Assembly (NCBI GenBank): GCA_013399115.1
Contig: VXAA01006438.1
Span: 139,729-203,728 of the forward strand
Reading direction: 5' to 3'
Source of the DNA: Anseranas semipalmata
Lineage: Eukaryota > Chordata > Aves > Anseriformes > Anseranatidae
DNA: 64,000 nucleotides
Shown: positions 1 to 12,519 of the stretch, piece after piece
Layout: each line of letters starts with the position of its first letter
Position numbering within the stretch: the stretch's first letter is position 1
Program-made: the position numbers and the translations under genes
The notes under the pieces: generated by a model
The model's input: the letters and a program-made list of their open reading frames with translations, nothing else
Databases searched by the model: none
What the model was told of the DNA's origin: nothing

Positions 1-274
1 CCTGAGCAATGTTTCTGAAAGAATAGCTGTTACAAGTGACAACTATATACTGCTGCAGTGGTAGGTGTCTCTCGGCACATACATCTAGCATCTTCATGAA
101 AGCAATGCTTTGCTGCTGGCAAAAAGATTTTTTCCATGCCCCAAACCCTCCTGCTACTCCAACTAAGGAAGTACCTACTAGGAAAGTACAGTGAAGTACA
201 TTACAGTCACTTCAAAACAAACTGTTGATAGTCAGGGATGAAAAGTAACCCTACTATGTAAGACTTATTATTAC
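1..274 (-). other. PAPLN: PAPLN intron, partial
   Basis: Intronic sequence downstream of the spacer exon. I looked for the next papilin exon on the minus strand and did not find it. Confidence 0.7.
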
Positions 275-377
275 CTCCGTAATATGGAAGCCACTTGTAT
301 TTCTTTCCTTGGAATTCTGTCCCATCAAACTCTGCACATTGCTCTGCCCGGAAATCCCTGGAGCCTTCAGGACAGCT
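275..377 (-). CDS. PAPLN: PAPLN exon: end of first TSR and start of cysteine-rich spacer
   Basis: This 103-bp exon has its acceptor CAG at 380-378 and donor GTAA at 274-271. It encodes [19 protein letters not shown] and then [15 protein letters not shown]. The SCP closes the [11 protein letters not shown] begins the ADAMTS-type cysteine-rich region, and WLPYY is strongly papilin-like. The exon ends in phase 1. The next exon, expected to encode the conserved cysteine-rich stretch after WLPYY, is not found in bases 1-270. Confidence 0.92.
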
Positions 378-658
378 CTGTTTGGAGGAGAAAACATTGG
401 CACTGGGCCATTATGAAAAGGAGGAGAATTAAGTGTACAATTAAAACCTGTCCCTCCTGGTTCCCATATAAAATCAGGGGCATAAATTCTTGCCTGGGTC
501 CAATATGCGTTGAGGAGGTACTGTTGATGAACAGCATTCACCAGTGATGCCAGAGAAACAGAATCTAACAATGGAATATTACTTCTGAACATTTGTTTGG
601 GGAAAAGGAGCAACAGGCAAGCAAAAACTAAAAAGAGAGTACAAACAGGGTACTGTAC

Positions 659-719
659 CTGAATATTGCATGAGCGATAGCTTCGAGTTGGTCCAATGCA
701 ACTGGAAGCCCCTTCTGTC
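659..719 (-). CDS. PAPLN: PAPLN exon: first TSR, C-terminal half
   Basis: This 61-bp exon lies between acceptor CAG (722-720) and donor GTAC (658-655). It completes the split Arg codon and encodes TEGASSCIGPTRSYRSCNIQ, holding two more TSR cysteines. Human papilin has the same arrangement here (SSC-x-GP-x-RS-x-RSC). It ends in phase 0. Confidence 0.93.
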
Positions 720-2110
720 CTGAAAGACAGAAAAAAAAACCATGAAGCTCTCTGAAGAACACACAGGCAAAAAATCGTCTCATGGTAGACATTACAAATC
801 ACCTTCACAATTAGCATATTGTACTCACACAATTTCCTGATGCAGCAAAATAACTAAAATGTACTTTTTTTCTATTAAAGCAAGTTTGTATCTTCTAGTG
901 GTATTTTCTGCTATGGTTTGCATTCTGGCATGAATGAGGCACACACCAAGAACAACTGCAGGACAGCTCTTCAGGGTCATGTGTTCACTAATTAATGGAA
1001 GCAGACCTTTTTGTCCTTTGTCCACCAGCACAAGCTGATGTGTCCTTACCAGAACCAGACACATGCTTTGAGCAGGAGAGTAGAGGCCAATTCAGAATAG
1101 GTATGCACTGCACTTATCATGCTGTTTATGTGCACACCAGACCCATCAGCAGGGAGAGCTAAACATGCCCATGAAGTGTGCAACACCCTGGTTCCAGTCA
1201 AATGTTTCCAGCTGATAATTATGGAGAATAAAAACTATGGAGGAAATCAATCTGAAAAGCCAACAAATGTCTAATATCTCAGCACTTCTAAAATGGAGAG
1301 ACAGGCCCCTAGCGATTCTGGCCTGGCAACGACACACAGGTGTATACTATGACAGGCAGCCCTAAAAAAGACCCTTTTTTAATCTGCGTGGGGAGAAGCA
1401 GTGCTGAATAACACTGGATTCTTCTATTAAAAAACAATCAAATAAACAAAACCCCTCTAATTTCTCTAAATATAAAGAGGCTGGTTTTTTTTTTTCAGGG
1501 TGTTATTGAGGCTCTGGCATTTTTTTGTTCTTTTTTCCCTTTCTTGCTTTTTATCCACAACAGGAGCTCTCAGGTCCATCATTCCCAATGTGTGCACTCC
1601 CAGTCATTGTTGTCACTACATCTAACCCAGCTGCAAATGAGATGGCACTGCATTATCACTGCTTGAGCCAGCTCCACTCTTACATTTCTTCTGGGGCAAT
1701 TTACCTTCCTGGAAGTCATAAGTCTGAGAAAACTTTGGCACAGCCACTGGCTCTTGGGAGAGAAACCTAATGCTCTGAATTCTCCCCCCCACTACCCTAA
1801 GCCTTCCACACTAGACCTGACTGAACAGCTGCTGCCATACCAATCACCTAATTACACAGCCTCAGATCTCCCAGAGAGACCACTGTCTTCTAGAAAAGGA
1901 GGCAAAACAAAGACATGTTGAAGAGAGTCTTCTTCAAAAGACCAGTGATGAGACTAAAGCTAAGGATCATGTAAAGTGGATGCGGGTGACCTTTTTCCCT
2001 GTAACCAAACACTAAGCCATTTTGGTTCTGAATGTATATTGGACTATACATGCAGGAGGTCACTAATAGTAAAACACATTCAAAGAAAGAAAAAGGATGT
2101 TAGACTTCAC
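720..2110 (-). other. PAPLN: PAPLN intron between the two TSR exons
   Basis: 1.39-kb intron with canonical ends. AT-rich, with short T and A runs (for example near 1480-1500). No gene or recognisable transposon seen. Confidence 0.8.
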
Positions 2111-2226
2111 CTTTGGGAATAGCAGCGCCGTTGTCGAAAGCTGACTCCACCTCCACAGCTCCGACTGCACTTGCCCCATTCACCCCAGCTTCCCCAGACA
2201 TCAGTCTGACGTTTCATCCTGTGGCC
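2111..2226 (-). CDS. PAPLN: PAPLN exon: first thrombospondin type-1 repeat, N-terminal half
   Basis: This 116-bp exon (acceptor CAG 2229-2227, donor GTGAAG from 2110) encodes a basic linker GHRMKRQTD and then [17 protein letters not shown] followed by [12 protein letters not shown]. It shows the hallmark TSR tryptophan ladder (W-x-x-W, a C-mannosylation consensus) and CSRSCGGG, which fits the O-fucosylation consensus C-x-x-S/T-C-x-x-G. It closely resembles the start of mature human papilin. It begins in phase 0 and ends with two bases of an Arg codon that the next exon completes. Confidence 0.93.
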
Positions 2227-5200
2227 CTGTAAATAACACAAAACACAGACATATCAAATAGACATGGCAACACAGGAAAAACAATGAAAATGAAGCAGAG
2301 CTCCTATTTGTTCTCTTACAAAAGACACTGTGTTGCTGACCTGTATTCCCAATATGAAAGGTGGCAGAGAACAATACTTCAGAAAAACCAAGCCTCTAAT
2401 AACTAGAAGTATTAGCTTCCTGAAGCCATATAGCACATCCAACTTTATAATCTCCCTTAAACTGTTTGTCTCTTCCTAGAGAGGATCTCAGCACTTTGGA
2501 ATAACCGTCTGAAAAAGGATAACATCTCCCTCTCAGCAAGGCAGTAGAGGCAAACTATTACTTCAGGGACTATGAGCACTGTCACTCCTGACCAGATCAA
2601 TAGAGCCCCTTAACCCCAAGTCCTTGGCTCCAAGCCAGATACTTAAGAAAAATAACAGCAGTAAGTAAACCCCTGGAACACAGTTCTTAAGGCAAAAAAA
2701 AGAAAAAGAAAAAAAGAAAAAAAATCCATACACGGACATTTTTCTCTACCCAACTGTGTCCAATGATTAGGTCAAGGCCTGGGCCATCATTAGCTATAGC
2801 TTTAATTATTTTTGTGTTTAGAAAGTCATAATGAGTACTGATGTTAAGAGAAATCAGCATGATAATATGGATAAGATGTTACAAGTGCAATGGAACCACC
2901 CAAAATACATTGTCTTAGAAGCATATGAAGTATGTTTTCAGCTGCTGCAGGCCTACTGAAGCTGATGAGGTTCAGGTCTCTCCTTTCTTGCACATTAATG
3001 ATCAGCTTCTTCTGAGAGCTGGGTATTGCAAGCAGGCATCACTTCATGATGTCATTATCTGTTTGCAGTGCAGTTTCACTGCTTGCTGGTTCATGCAGGC
3101 CAATCTTAACTTGGCTACTTCAGATTAAGGCTGTTATTTTGGTGTGTAATTACAACCAATTATTGAAAACAAAAGGTAAAAAACTTATTGAGATGTAGTC
3201 TAATTCCCTTCCACCCACGCTGTATCCCAAATCTATGTAACTGCTGGGTCTGGCTCCCAGTCCATCCTCTAGATTCACAGAGCCCCTTCTGTGACTTGAG
3301 TACAACACCCCACATCCCCATCCTCTACATCTCCCTGCTTGTGCTGTTACCATTCCTTCCTGTTGTCCCTCCTGCATCCTCGTGTAAGCTATTCCCTGGC
3401 AAGCACCTGTCTGGTGTCATTGTAAGGGTTTTCTGCTGGAGTGGAGGTACATGCTAGAAGTGGAGAATTTCACCATAGCAGGGTTATTAACAGTACTCAG
3501 CACACACTTTCCACCCACCCAGGTCACTTTCCAGGGCCTACAGAGAAGACACAAGCTCCTAATTTTTCAAACATAATTTTTACTTCAGTTAACCATTTTT
3601 ACGTAAGAGATCCAAGTCTCTGATTGAAATATGGAGCTATCCTAATAAATTATCCAATTAATCCAACTTGGGCAAGATGGATGGGTTAATCTTTCCTTGT
3701 CACTTAAACAGTTCTTGTAATTTTCTGCACATACTCACTGCCTGACTGTAAGTCCTTGAGTTACAGTCTTGCTTTTCTCTCTCTCACCCTCTTTTAAGGA
3801 GTAATTCCCTGCTGCTGGCAGAACAACACAGTCAAAGATATCATCTCACCATATTTATGCAGTTGCTACCCCAATACCCACAACTATCTAGCTCCAGATC
3901 CACCCCATATTATTCCTGCCTCTGTTGCTCTAATGTGAAGCACTCTATTCTTGGCTCATGCTGTTTGATTTCCTTTTGGTTTTGCAAGTTTTGTGCAATT
4001 CTTTCTAACACCTCTGCAAGGAAAATCCTTCAGGACCAATTTTCTGGTTCAGACTAACTATTTGCCTTCACCCTGCTCACTCAGTGGCACTACCCAGGTT
4101 ACAGCCACTTCCACATACCTTCTCTCTGCCAAGTCAACATCTCCCTGACCCCTTGCCAAAGCTTTCTCCCATTCTTTTGTTCCAAATATTCAGCTCAGTG
4201 TTAGCCTTCTGCGGGAGTAATCCTATCAATAGAGTTTTAGCTTTCAGAAAAGCATCTTATTTTCCTGAATTTTTCTTTCAGGCACCTAATGCTGCCCCCT
4301 GTAATCCCTCCTCCCTTACTCCCAAAAGAATAAAACATGCTACCACTCTGTTTCTCTGCAGTCTTATTCCTCTATATCAGCTGACTGATTCAGGAGAAGT
4401 ATTAGCTCACCCTGGAAACAAGGAACCTTTCAGTCAGCATAAGGCAGAAGAAAACATGTAGATAAAAATCCAGAGGAGGAGCATTTGAAAGTCAGATTAC
4501 TGGAAGGCAATTAGGATAGAAAACCCTTCCCTGACACACACCAACGTGATAAATATTCCAATATCCCTCCTACAGAAGTAGCATTCTTTATTCCTTCTAT
4601 AGAGAGCAAAATCTGCAGGGACTCTTTGTTGTAAGGCTTATGCATACGCAGAGTGCAGGAACAATCATTTTCTCAGTATCACTCCATTTACGTACACCCC
4701 AAAAGATGTGTCAGCCAGAAGAATCCTTCCAAAGCTGTATGGTGTTAGAAACATTTTAATAGGGACCCAACTCCCACATTTAGAAATCTGTGCAGAGTCC
4801 TCATTACTTCAGTAATTGCATGCACGTGTGTACAGGCAAATATAAAGCAGCACATTTATAGTAAATATGAAATCTATTATTATATAATCTGATAGCAAGA
4901 TGTTTTAAGATGCTATCAGCTAATTACTGTCCCCAAAGCCTCTTTCTGCTCTGTTCAGACTCTGGAATGCTTTTATCTATTATCAGCCAGGACGACTAAA
5001 TCCCAGGCCCTGCTGGACCCTCGAACTAAAAGTCTAAAAACTTCATCACTGTTACCAATTCACTTGGCTCCATTCCCCCCTCGCTTCAGCTTTGCACTCA
5101 TACAAGAACGTAGGTCCTTTATCTGTAGTAAGTATATATTTTAACATTTCAGGAAATGCCAGAGAAAGTATATAACCATCTTACGTGACTTCTGAAAATC

Positions 5201-5589
5201 CCAGAAAGGACAGTCAGTAAATGCCCAGCTGCTCTGTCTAGTTCTATTGCCAGTTGAAAGAACAGAAATGTCTATTTTCTGGCAACATTGATGAGGCACG
5301 TGACCCTGGCACCACATGCTCTCAGTGCTCTTTAGTAAACAGGCTGCGGTGGTCCAAAAGTTTAGAAAGTCAATGATTTCATTTTTATGGACAGTGCATT
5401 GCTTTCATCAATTCCTTGATAAATGCATTGCTGATACAGTTGGAGCATCTGCAGTTATCAAGCCAACTGAATCTGGTGTAACGAGCAAATAGAAAAGTTA
5501 TGCCTCTGAATCACTGGAGCTGCAGACTTTGCCTTTAGAGAGAATTTCACTATGTATCAGATACAAACAAAAGAATTCTGGAAAATTGC

Positions 5590-5755
5590 ACTAGATAGTA
5601 GAATATATACCATACTATATATATATATAGTTTCATATATANNNNNNNNNNNNNNNNNNNNNNNNNNNNNNNNNNNNNNNNNNNNNNNNNNNNNNNNNNN
5701 NNNNNNNNNNNNNNNNNNNNNNAGAAGAATATATATCACACAATATATATATATA

Positions 5756-5811
<56 letters not shown>
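5590..5811. repeat. (AT)n microsatellite containing an assembly gap
   Basis: An alternating AT tract begins near 5600, is interrupted by 81 Ns (5642-5722) and resumes at 5743-5810, ending in about 34 uninterrupted AT units. The gap sits inside the repeat, so true length is unknown. ORFs reading YIYIYI are artefacts of the repeat. Confidence 0.95.
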
Positions 5812-5814
<3 letters not shown>

Positions 5815-6139
5815 CGTGCACTGGAAAAGGAGCTATGAATGGGATTTGACTGAAAATGTTGGCAGTATGTAGAAACACTTTAAAGAGGGCCCTTGAAACA
5901 CTTCTCAGTGAGTTTGATGAGATGGATAGGAAACTAAACACGGTCAGAGGACTGTGCATCCCAGACATGCATTGTAGGGATGCAATGATCTACTAAGTTT
6001 ATATAACTGAATGTGGACTACCGATTCAACATAAATAATTTCCTAGTGCCTTGATACAACTCCGGTACTACTAACAAGCTATGAAAGCAAACATCAATTT
6101 ACTATATAGTCCAAAGTGAGCAGTGAAGGTCAGTAGTCA

Positions 6140-6256
6140 CAGGTCCAAACAAACTAAATCCCAGTCAAGTTCTTCCACCTAGTGCTTCCCTTCTCAGTGG
6201 GCACCTTTGATGGTCTAGAGATAGTCAACCTCAATTATTCTGTGATTCTTTGTGCT
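6140..6256 (+). repeat. possible CR1 LINE 3'-tail relic
   Basis: The segment ends in ATTATTCTGTGATTCTTTG, resembling the short direct repeats (ATTCTATG units) that close avian CR1 elements. The preceding bases loosely follow the CR1 3' UTR order. Divergence is high, so this is tentative. Confidence 0.33.
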
Positions 6257-7069
6257 GCCTTTCCAAACTGACGAGCAGCAATACAACATCACATTATACC
6301 ATTCCAACAGTCACTGCTCAAAGCACATGATTACTGATATCCATGCTATGCCTGAGAGGTTTTGGACGAGGCTAGCACTCACTTTTAGCTTAGCAGGTCA
6401 CATACCTTTATTCCATTGAGCTACAATTGAAGCATCTCTTTGTATGCTAAAAAGTTGTTATTTTTACTTCTGGAACTGCATCATGCGGTTACGGGATTCC
6501 ATTCAGATATGATAACAGATCTCAGTGCCAACACCAAGACTGGTGGGAAATTATTGACGTTGCCAGTGGAAATTCTTTACATTGGAAGTATAAGGCCTTT
6601 ACAATTGTTACCCACTGAAAATAGATACAGCTGCCAATGACAAGATGAGTAATATGGAATCGATTCCCTAGGTGTCACTGTCATTTTATACAGTGCTTCT
6701 GTGGTTTAAAACTATAGTCAATACCAGAGTGTCTCTCTCTAATCTTTCTCACTGTTTCTCAAATAACACTACACTACTGTAGCTTGACAAACACCAACTT
6801 TCTGGGGTTCACAGTTTCTGAAATAAGGTTTATGTTTATTTTAACACACCCTTGAATTGTAGCCCCATTGTTGAAACATCTGTGAAAGAAGGGTGAAAAC
6901 AAATGCTTTACAAAAGAAAGCTATCACTACGGTCATTTATTCCATAATGGTTTCATTGCCAAATTCTTGGCTAATAGGAAGTCTCCAGGGAAAAATGCAG
7001 CTTTGCTAAGTTTGAATAATAATTGCGTAGAGAATAGTTAATTGCTTACAGAAAGGTTAATGAGGAAGA

Positions 7070-7070
<1 letters not shown>

Positions 7071-7104
<34 letters not shown>
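7071..7104. repeat. poly(A) run, 34 bases
   Basis: Uninterrupted A34 on the plus strand, directly abutting the GC-rich block that starts at 7105. Confidence 0.95.
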
Positions 7105-7110
<6 letters not shown>

Positions 7111-7470
7111 TCAAGGAGCCAGGATGGCTGGCTGCTCCCTGTGGGCAGGGGGCCAGTGGTGGGGTCTCCCTCCCAGGGGCTGCAGGGCAGGGCTGGGCCT
7201 GACAGCCGGGCCTGTCCCACCGCCCCAGCCTGGGAGCAGGGCAGGAGGGGGCAGCCCACCCCCATGCATTGGGCACCTCCCTGAGGATGGGGACAGGCCA
7301 AGGCCAGGACATGGGTGTGGCAGGGCCTGTGTCCAGGCAGGGTAGGACTGTGGGGAGCTGGAGACTGGCCCTGCTGCAGTGTCACCGTGTCAGGGCTGAC
7401 AACCCCAGGGGCTCAAATGGCATCCCAGGCTATGGGCAGTGTGGGGGAGGCTGGTCAGGGCCAGTAAAGC
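7105..7470. other. isolated GC-rich block of unknown origin
   Basis: About 365 bases that are markedly G+C-rich (many GGG/CCC runs), set in AT-rich intron and sharply bounded on the left by A34. Several frames stay open because of composition, and none resembles a protein I know. CpG is sparse, so it does not look like a CpG-island promoter. It may be an inserted sequence or a G-rich low-complexity stretch. Confidence 0.6.
7176..7197 (+). other. canonical G-quadruplex motif
   Basis: Four G-runs (7176-7179, 7185-7187, 7190-7192, 7195-7197) separated by loops of 5, 2 and 2 bases fit the G3+N1-7 pattern. Confidence 0.75.
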
Positions 7471-8639
7471 CTAGTGGTGCCCTCAAAGCCCTGAAAACAA
7501 CAGACCTGGAGTGTATGCTTAAACCATGTGCTCTTCAGGATGTGAACTATTTCCTTCTCCTTTCTATATCCAGAAGACCTGCCCTGTACTACTATGATGA
7601 CCACCTATAATGTTTCCACACAGCTAAGCCCTGCAAGACGTGGCATTCAACATTCGCACCTAACTGTCAGGGAGCTGAGAACATTCAGTATATCTCAGAC
7701 ATTTATAATGTACATGTACGCTACTATTCCAATAAATGCATTTTCAAGATGTATCTATATGTAACCAGCTATGCTATTAGCCTAAAATGCAACAAAAAAT
7801 AGGCAAATGAATCAGAACCACATGAACAAAGCATTTTTTATAATTCTGTCTTAACCATTGATCTTGGCTCGGACACAGCAGGCTTGCAAAGAGCTTTGAA
7901 GGTGAAGAATGCCAAGTACCATTTTTATGAATAATGAATAAGCAATCAAAGAATTGCATTTGAACAAACCTAGAAAAACAAGAATGGGAGCGAACAAGAT
8001 GGTGACAGCAGGAAGCGAAACACAAAATGGTACAGTAGAAGAGAGTAGCTTATTAAGACAAACTGCTTCACAAAGAGGAGAAGAAAGAACAAGGCTTCGT
8101 TAGTTTTAATGGCTTGCGGCCTACACTCTCTGCGTTCATCTTCTTCCATTCCCTTCTACCACCCTAGCATATCCCCTCTAACAAACTCACTAAAACCCAT
8201 CAGCTCCCCCACATCTTCAGGTCCCCAAAACACTTCAGGTTCTCTCTACACTACTTAACCCACACCCTCATAGTTCCCAACTCATTCCCACATTCGCTAT
8301 GTTCACCCCCTACCACTCCTCAGTCTTTCTACTGCATTATGGGCTGTCCCCCCAAACCTGGCTCCTTCCACATCCCCTGCTTTCCTGTCAGCTGGACAGG
8401 ATGCAGCGACTGCCTCACCTACCGCAGAACTGGGTAGGTGCTGCCTCACTGGACTGTGCTCATTTGCTGGCTAGCGGGCAGAGCAGGTAATAGTTGCTTT
8501 TCAGAAATGGAAAGCCTTCCAGAGGCTCTGGGTGGCCTGGAGCTGACTAGTATGTAAAAAGAGCAATCTAAAAAGACACAGCCGCTGCAGAGAAGTTAAA
8601 TTAATTCTTGGAATCTCTGCGGAAGAAACAGGAGACATT

Positions 8640-9842
8640 CAGAAAACTCCACAAAGAAGGGGATTGTGAGAACATTTTATGACCACAGACTTATTTTGGA
8701 AAAGTGGTCAAAACAAACAGTATGAAGTCACTAGAAACTGTTTATCCAAGGGACCTAACAGGAACTCACGGTTGAAATGGATAAACTATTACATACTGGC
8801 AGACAACCCTTTCAGCTAAAACCACTTCGATATCTGATTACTGGGAAGTGGAAAGTCTGGCACCAATTTACCTAAGGATCCCAGGGGAACCCAAGGAATT
8901 GTACGCCCACATACTGTGAAACTGACATCTACTAGATAAATTAATAGAACGTATAACAGAGAACAGAATTAGCAGACACCTGCATAAATACAGTATATTT
9001 GGGAAAGAGTCGACCAGACTTTTTTAAAGGCAAGTCCTTCTTAAGCTACTGCAGTTCTTTGACAGATTAGCAAACACATCAACAAAGGTAACCTGTCTGA
9101 CTCATTCAGATTTCCAAAAAGCTTTCAACAAAATTGTTCACCTAAAGCTTTGAAGGAAGCTAAGCAGCCAGAAGGAGGGTCCTTGCATGGATGATAAATA
9201 TGTGGCCAAAAGACAAAAACAAACATAGGAGTGAAATCTCCATCCACTGCAAGAACTGACAGTAGCAGCAGAATTCTGTAAGGAACCTGAACTGCTCAAC
9301 ATGTTCACAAGTTACACCATAAACATGGAAGTAACAATGATTGGTTGATGAGGGTAATTCAGGGTAACAAAGGACAACAGATAACTGAAGGCAGACTGCA
9401 AAGAACTACAGAAGGACATTATAGTATGAGTGATTGGTTCTAAAATGACAGTCAAGATTTCACATAGGTAACTTAAGTGATGCACAGGAGAAAATACAAA
9501 TCCTATCCTAACAAATAAACTGATGACATATGAGCTAATCACTAACACTCAAGAGCAGGATCTTGGTGTCTTGATAGAAATGCTGTGCAGTTGGAAGCCT
9601 ACATGGTTTCAAGGAGACACTGAACAAGTTCAGGGAAGAGAAATAGACTCCAGCTCAAAGGATTCATAAACCACAAGTGACTGAAGACTGGAAGTGTATT
9701 GGGAAAAATTGTACATACTTAATATTCTTCTTACTTTTTTTTTTTTTTTTTTTCCCCTAGACATTTGTTTAGGATGTAGCTGGAGACAGGATATAGAGCA
9801 AAATAAACCTTTGGTCCTACCCAGTACAATTATTCCTGTGCA
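8640..9842 (+). mobile_element. ancient CR1 LINE relic (reverse-transcriptase region and 3' tail)
   Basis: A decayed non-LTR retrotransposon in plus orientation. At 9109-9141 one frame reads DFQKAFNKIVH, matching the CR1 reverse-transcriptase motif DFQKAFDKVPH. At 9559-9579 another reads DLGVLIE, matching the later DLGVLVD block. The stretch near 8950-9030 resembles the CR1 segment before these motifs, and bases 9780-9842 resemble the 3' end of turtle- or amniote-type CR1. The catalytic FADD region is not readable, frames are broken throughout, part of the RT 3' region appears deleted near 9590-9610, and a T run (about 9736-9753) interrupts the tail. It is non-functional. The match is from remembered family features, not an alignment run. 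Confidence 0.8.
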
Positions 9843-10647
9843 TTTTTTTCTACCTTTCCCTCAATAACAACATTAATAAAATCTCCTTCCCTTTCTCCCT
9901 CCTCATAGTAATTTTCACTGTTTCTTTATGACCTTAACTTTGAGGTCCTTATATAACTTTTCACCTTTCTGTCAGATCTGGTCAAGTGGTTTAGAAGTTT
10001 AATCAACGGATTAATAGTGTTTAAACAATAACAATCTTTATTGCTTCAGAAGAAATTAAAAACAGCATTTTAACCTAGAAATGCAGGCCCCTTCTTCCGC
10101 TTGCTGCTTTCCCTAACCTAACAATCAACAAAGTAGAAACAAGCAACTCCACTCCAAAGATAGGAGAAGAGATGAAAAACAGCAGGCATCAATCTACACC
10201 CTTTAATCACAAGCAGACATGAATCCCTGTAGACTAATCTTCTCCATCCTTGTGTAAGCCTGGAGTCCACACGTTTATAGCTATACTCCCATTATCACTA
10301 TGAATCTGTGTGTTTACAAACTCATGCCTTCCTGCTTCTGCGACAAAAGGTGTATAGAAGCAATAATTTGTTTAAGTGGACAGGATGGATCTAAGAGGTA
10401 AATGGTTCATTCTGGAATAAAACCAAACATGCTAGTCTGTGCCTTTTCTGCTGGTTTCAGTTCTGCCACCGCCACACTCTTCCTGGGGTGTACACTATTC
10501 ACTGCATACCTGGAGGTGACCCACCTTTCCAGCCATGTGCTGCTATACTGTTGTTCACTTGATATCAGAATTGCAGTGACTGCTGCTGTCTCAGCTGCAA
10601 GGCTGCTCTGGATCCAATACTTAACAGAGTTAAAGTGACAGAGCCTC

Positions 10648-10683
10648 TTTTTTTTTTTTTTNNNNTTTTTTTTTTTTTTTTTT
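10648..10683. repeat. poly(T) run with 4-base assembly gap
   Basis: Plus-strand T run interrupted by NNNN at 10662-10665. The length is unresolved in the assembly. Confidence 0.95.
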
Positions 10684-11907
10684 AGAGAAATGCTCCTATA
10701 CATTAAAGGAAGCGTTCCTCCTTCATTGTGGGGAAATGCACCATGCCACTTAACAGTATCATATTTTTGCCTCCGGGAATTATAAAAGGAAGGCTGAGGG
10801 AAGGGACCTTTTCAATGCTATGTGATATGAATCAAAGTTACTCTTCAATAAACCTGCCATTGCAGGTGAAACCCTAAAGGAGTAGAGAATGACATAGAAC
10901 AGTATGCAATTCTCCAATTTTTCCTCCTTGTAGTATTCCCTGTCTCAGTTTTCATTCTCGCCCGTTCCTTCCCTTCCTTTCTTCCACCATATATGTGCAA
11001 AATTTGCATTTATAGCAACAGGGCTACCACTCCTCTCTGCAGCAGTGAAACAGAGGCATGCAGGCACTGCTTTTCCAGAGCTGTCCCACCTGTGGCAGTT
11101 CACACAGCTTTACTGTTCATTTGGTGCATAGCTCAATTTAGCACAAACTTGAGTTGTCATCACTACAATCAGTCTTTCAGCTCTCACAATCATTTTCCAT
11201 TGAAAATGACCATTTCTCACTACGGTTCAGCCTAGTCACATTAACATCTGGTAAAGAATGGCCCATTTGAAACCTACACCATTTCTATCTTCCCTCCCCC
11301 CCAAAAAAAATGGAGAATCACCACAGCAGAATGCCTCAGTGCTGCTGGATCTTCCTGTCTTTTTTATGGCTTGAACAGATTCAGCGTGTCAGGGAAGCTG
11401 AAATTAAGCAGTGGCCAAGCAAAACCTTTTCTCTTCATTCAGCATGCCGTTAAGAGGAGCTACTGATTGCATACAGGGGATAGTCTAATGCTACAGAGAA
11501 ATGCCAGCCTTTGTAGTTGCAAGGTGTTTCAGTCATTTCCCTTCCAAATAACCACCGGGTTGCAGATAGGCAGGTGAACAGATGAACTGACTATTGTATA
11601 TTCTGTTTCTAGTTATTTTAACGTACAGCATCATGTTCTATCAGATGTGAGATAGCAAGATCTTATTTAAGTATATTTCTATCTGTAAGATACAAAGTCT
11701 ATGACAGCTAACAAACTCTGCTTGATTTCTGGCCTTTTGTCCTTGATCTTCAAAAAAGGCCTATAAAGTGTTTGCAAATGATGAATATGGGAATAGAATT
11801 TCATAACTGTACTAGTGATTAAAAGTTATGGAGTCATTAATTTCAGTGGCATATTTATAATTCCTCACTACTCCCACTAAACTTTTATTCAGGGTGATAA
11901 TTACCTC

Positions 11908-11931
11908 TTTCTTCTTCTTCTTCTTCTTCTC
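11908..11931 (+). repeat. (CTT)n microsatellite
   Basis: About seven CTT units in plus orientation inside the large PAPLN intron. Confidence 0.9.
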
Positions 11932-12519
11932 CTTTTTGTTCCTTTACATGTAACATATCACTTCTTCCTTTGCTAACACTTCCCATCTACTCAGCAGGTC
12001 ACCTTTTGCCTCAGATTGTCCAACTCATTAATACAACTGAAGTTAAACTCAGAGAAACTGTTCTCAAACTGCATTTACTTCAGAAAGATCCCACTTCTCT
12101 TTCAGAAAGGAAGAGGAACCCCAGCTCCTAATAGCTGTGTTCTTTTTCTGACACTATTGAATTGGTTTAATATAAAGACTACCTCCCCCAGTTAAAGCTA
12201 AACCATATGACTTTTCTCTTTTGTGTGGTCTTAGTGGTCTAAATCAGCTCACCAAAGATTCATTCTTATTTCAAGTGACAACTCTCTGTAGCTTTGAAGC
12301 AGTGATTACTACTTTGCAGATAACAATCCTGGAGCCAAATTTTCTTCTTTAATTGCTGCATTAGACTTTTCATAACATGTACCAGAGTAGGCCTGGTGAC
12401 TTGTACCCATTAGTTCTTTTAGGAATACTTTCTAAAAAATACTCAAGTAACAGATGTTGACAGTCCCTAGCAGAATTATCTTTAATTTCTTGTAAGTATT
12501 TAGGAGAGCTTCTACTTAC

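Larger units (their letters stand above)
2227..12519 (-). other. PAPLN: PAPLN first coding intron, 10.3 kb
   Basis: The long intron separates the signal-peptide exon from the first TSR exon. It holds the (AT)n microsatellite with an assembly gap (5.6-5.8 kb), a possible CR1 tail (6.2 kb), an A34 run and GC-rich block (7.1-7.5 kb), an ancient CR1 relic (8.64-9.84 kb), a T run with four Ns (10.65 kb) and a (CTT)n tract (11.9 kb). ORFs in it show no coding character that I recognise. Confidence 0.75.

Noticed and set aside
254..832. 192-codon minus-strand ORF as one gene
   Set aside because: Its open frame runs through an intron. The real papilin exons (659-719 and 275-377) are joined by splicing and the second is read in a different frame.
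5552..5968. YIYIYI ORFs
   Set aside because: Products of the (AT)n microsatellite and N gap.
7038..7385. Pro-rich minus-strand ORF in the GC-rich block
   Set aside because: Stays open because of composition and ends in poly-Phe from the A34 run; several other frames are open as well.
7071..7470. Processed retrocopy with poly(A) tail
   Set aside because: The A run is on the wrong side for the GC-rich sequence, and no parent gene is recognised.
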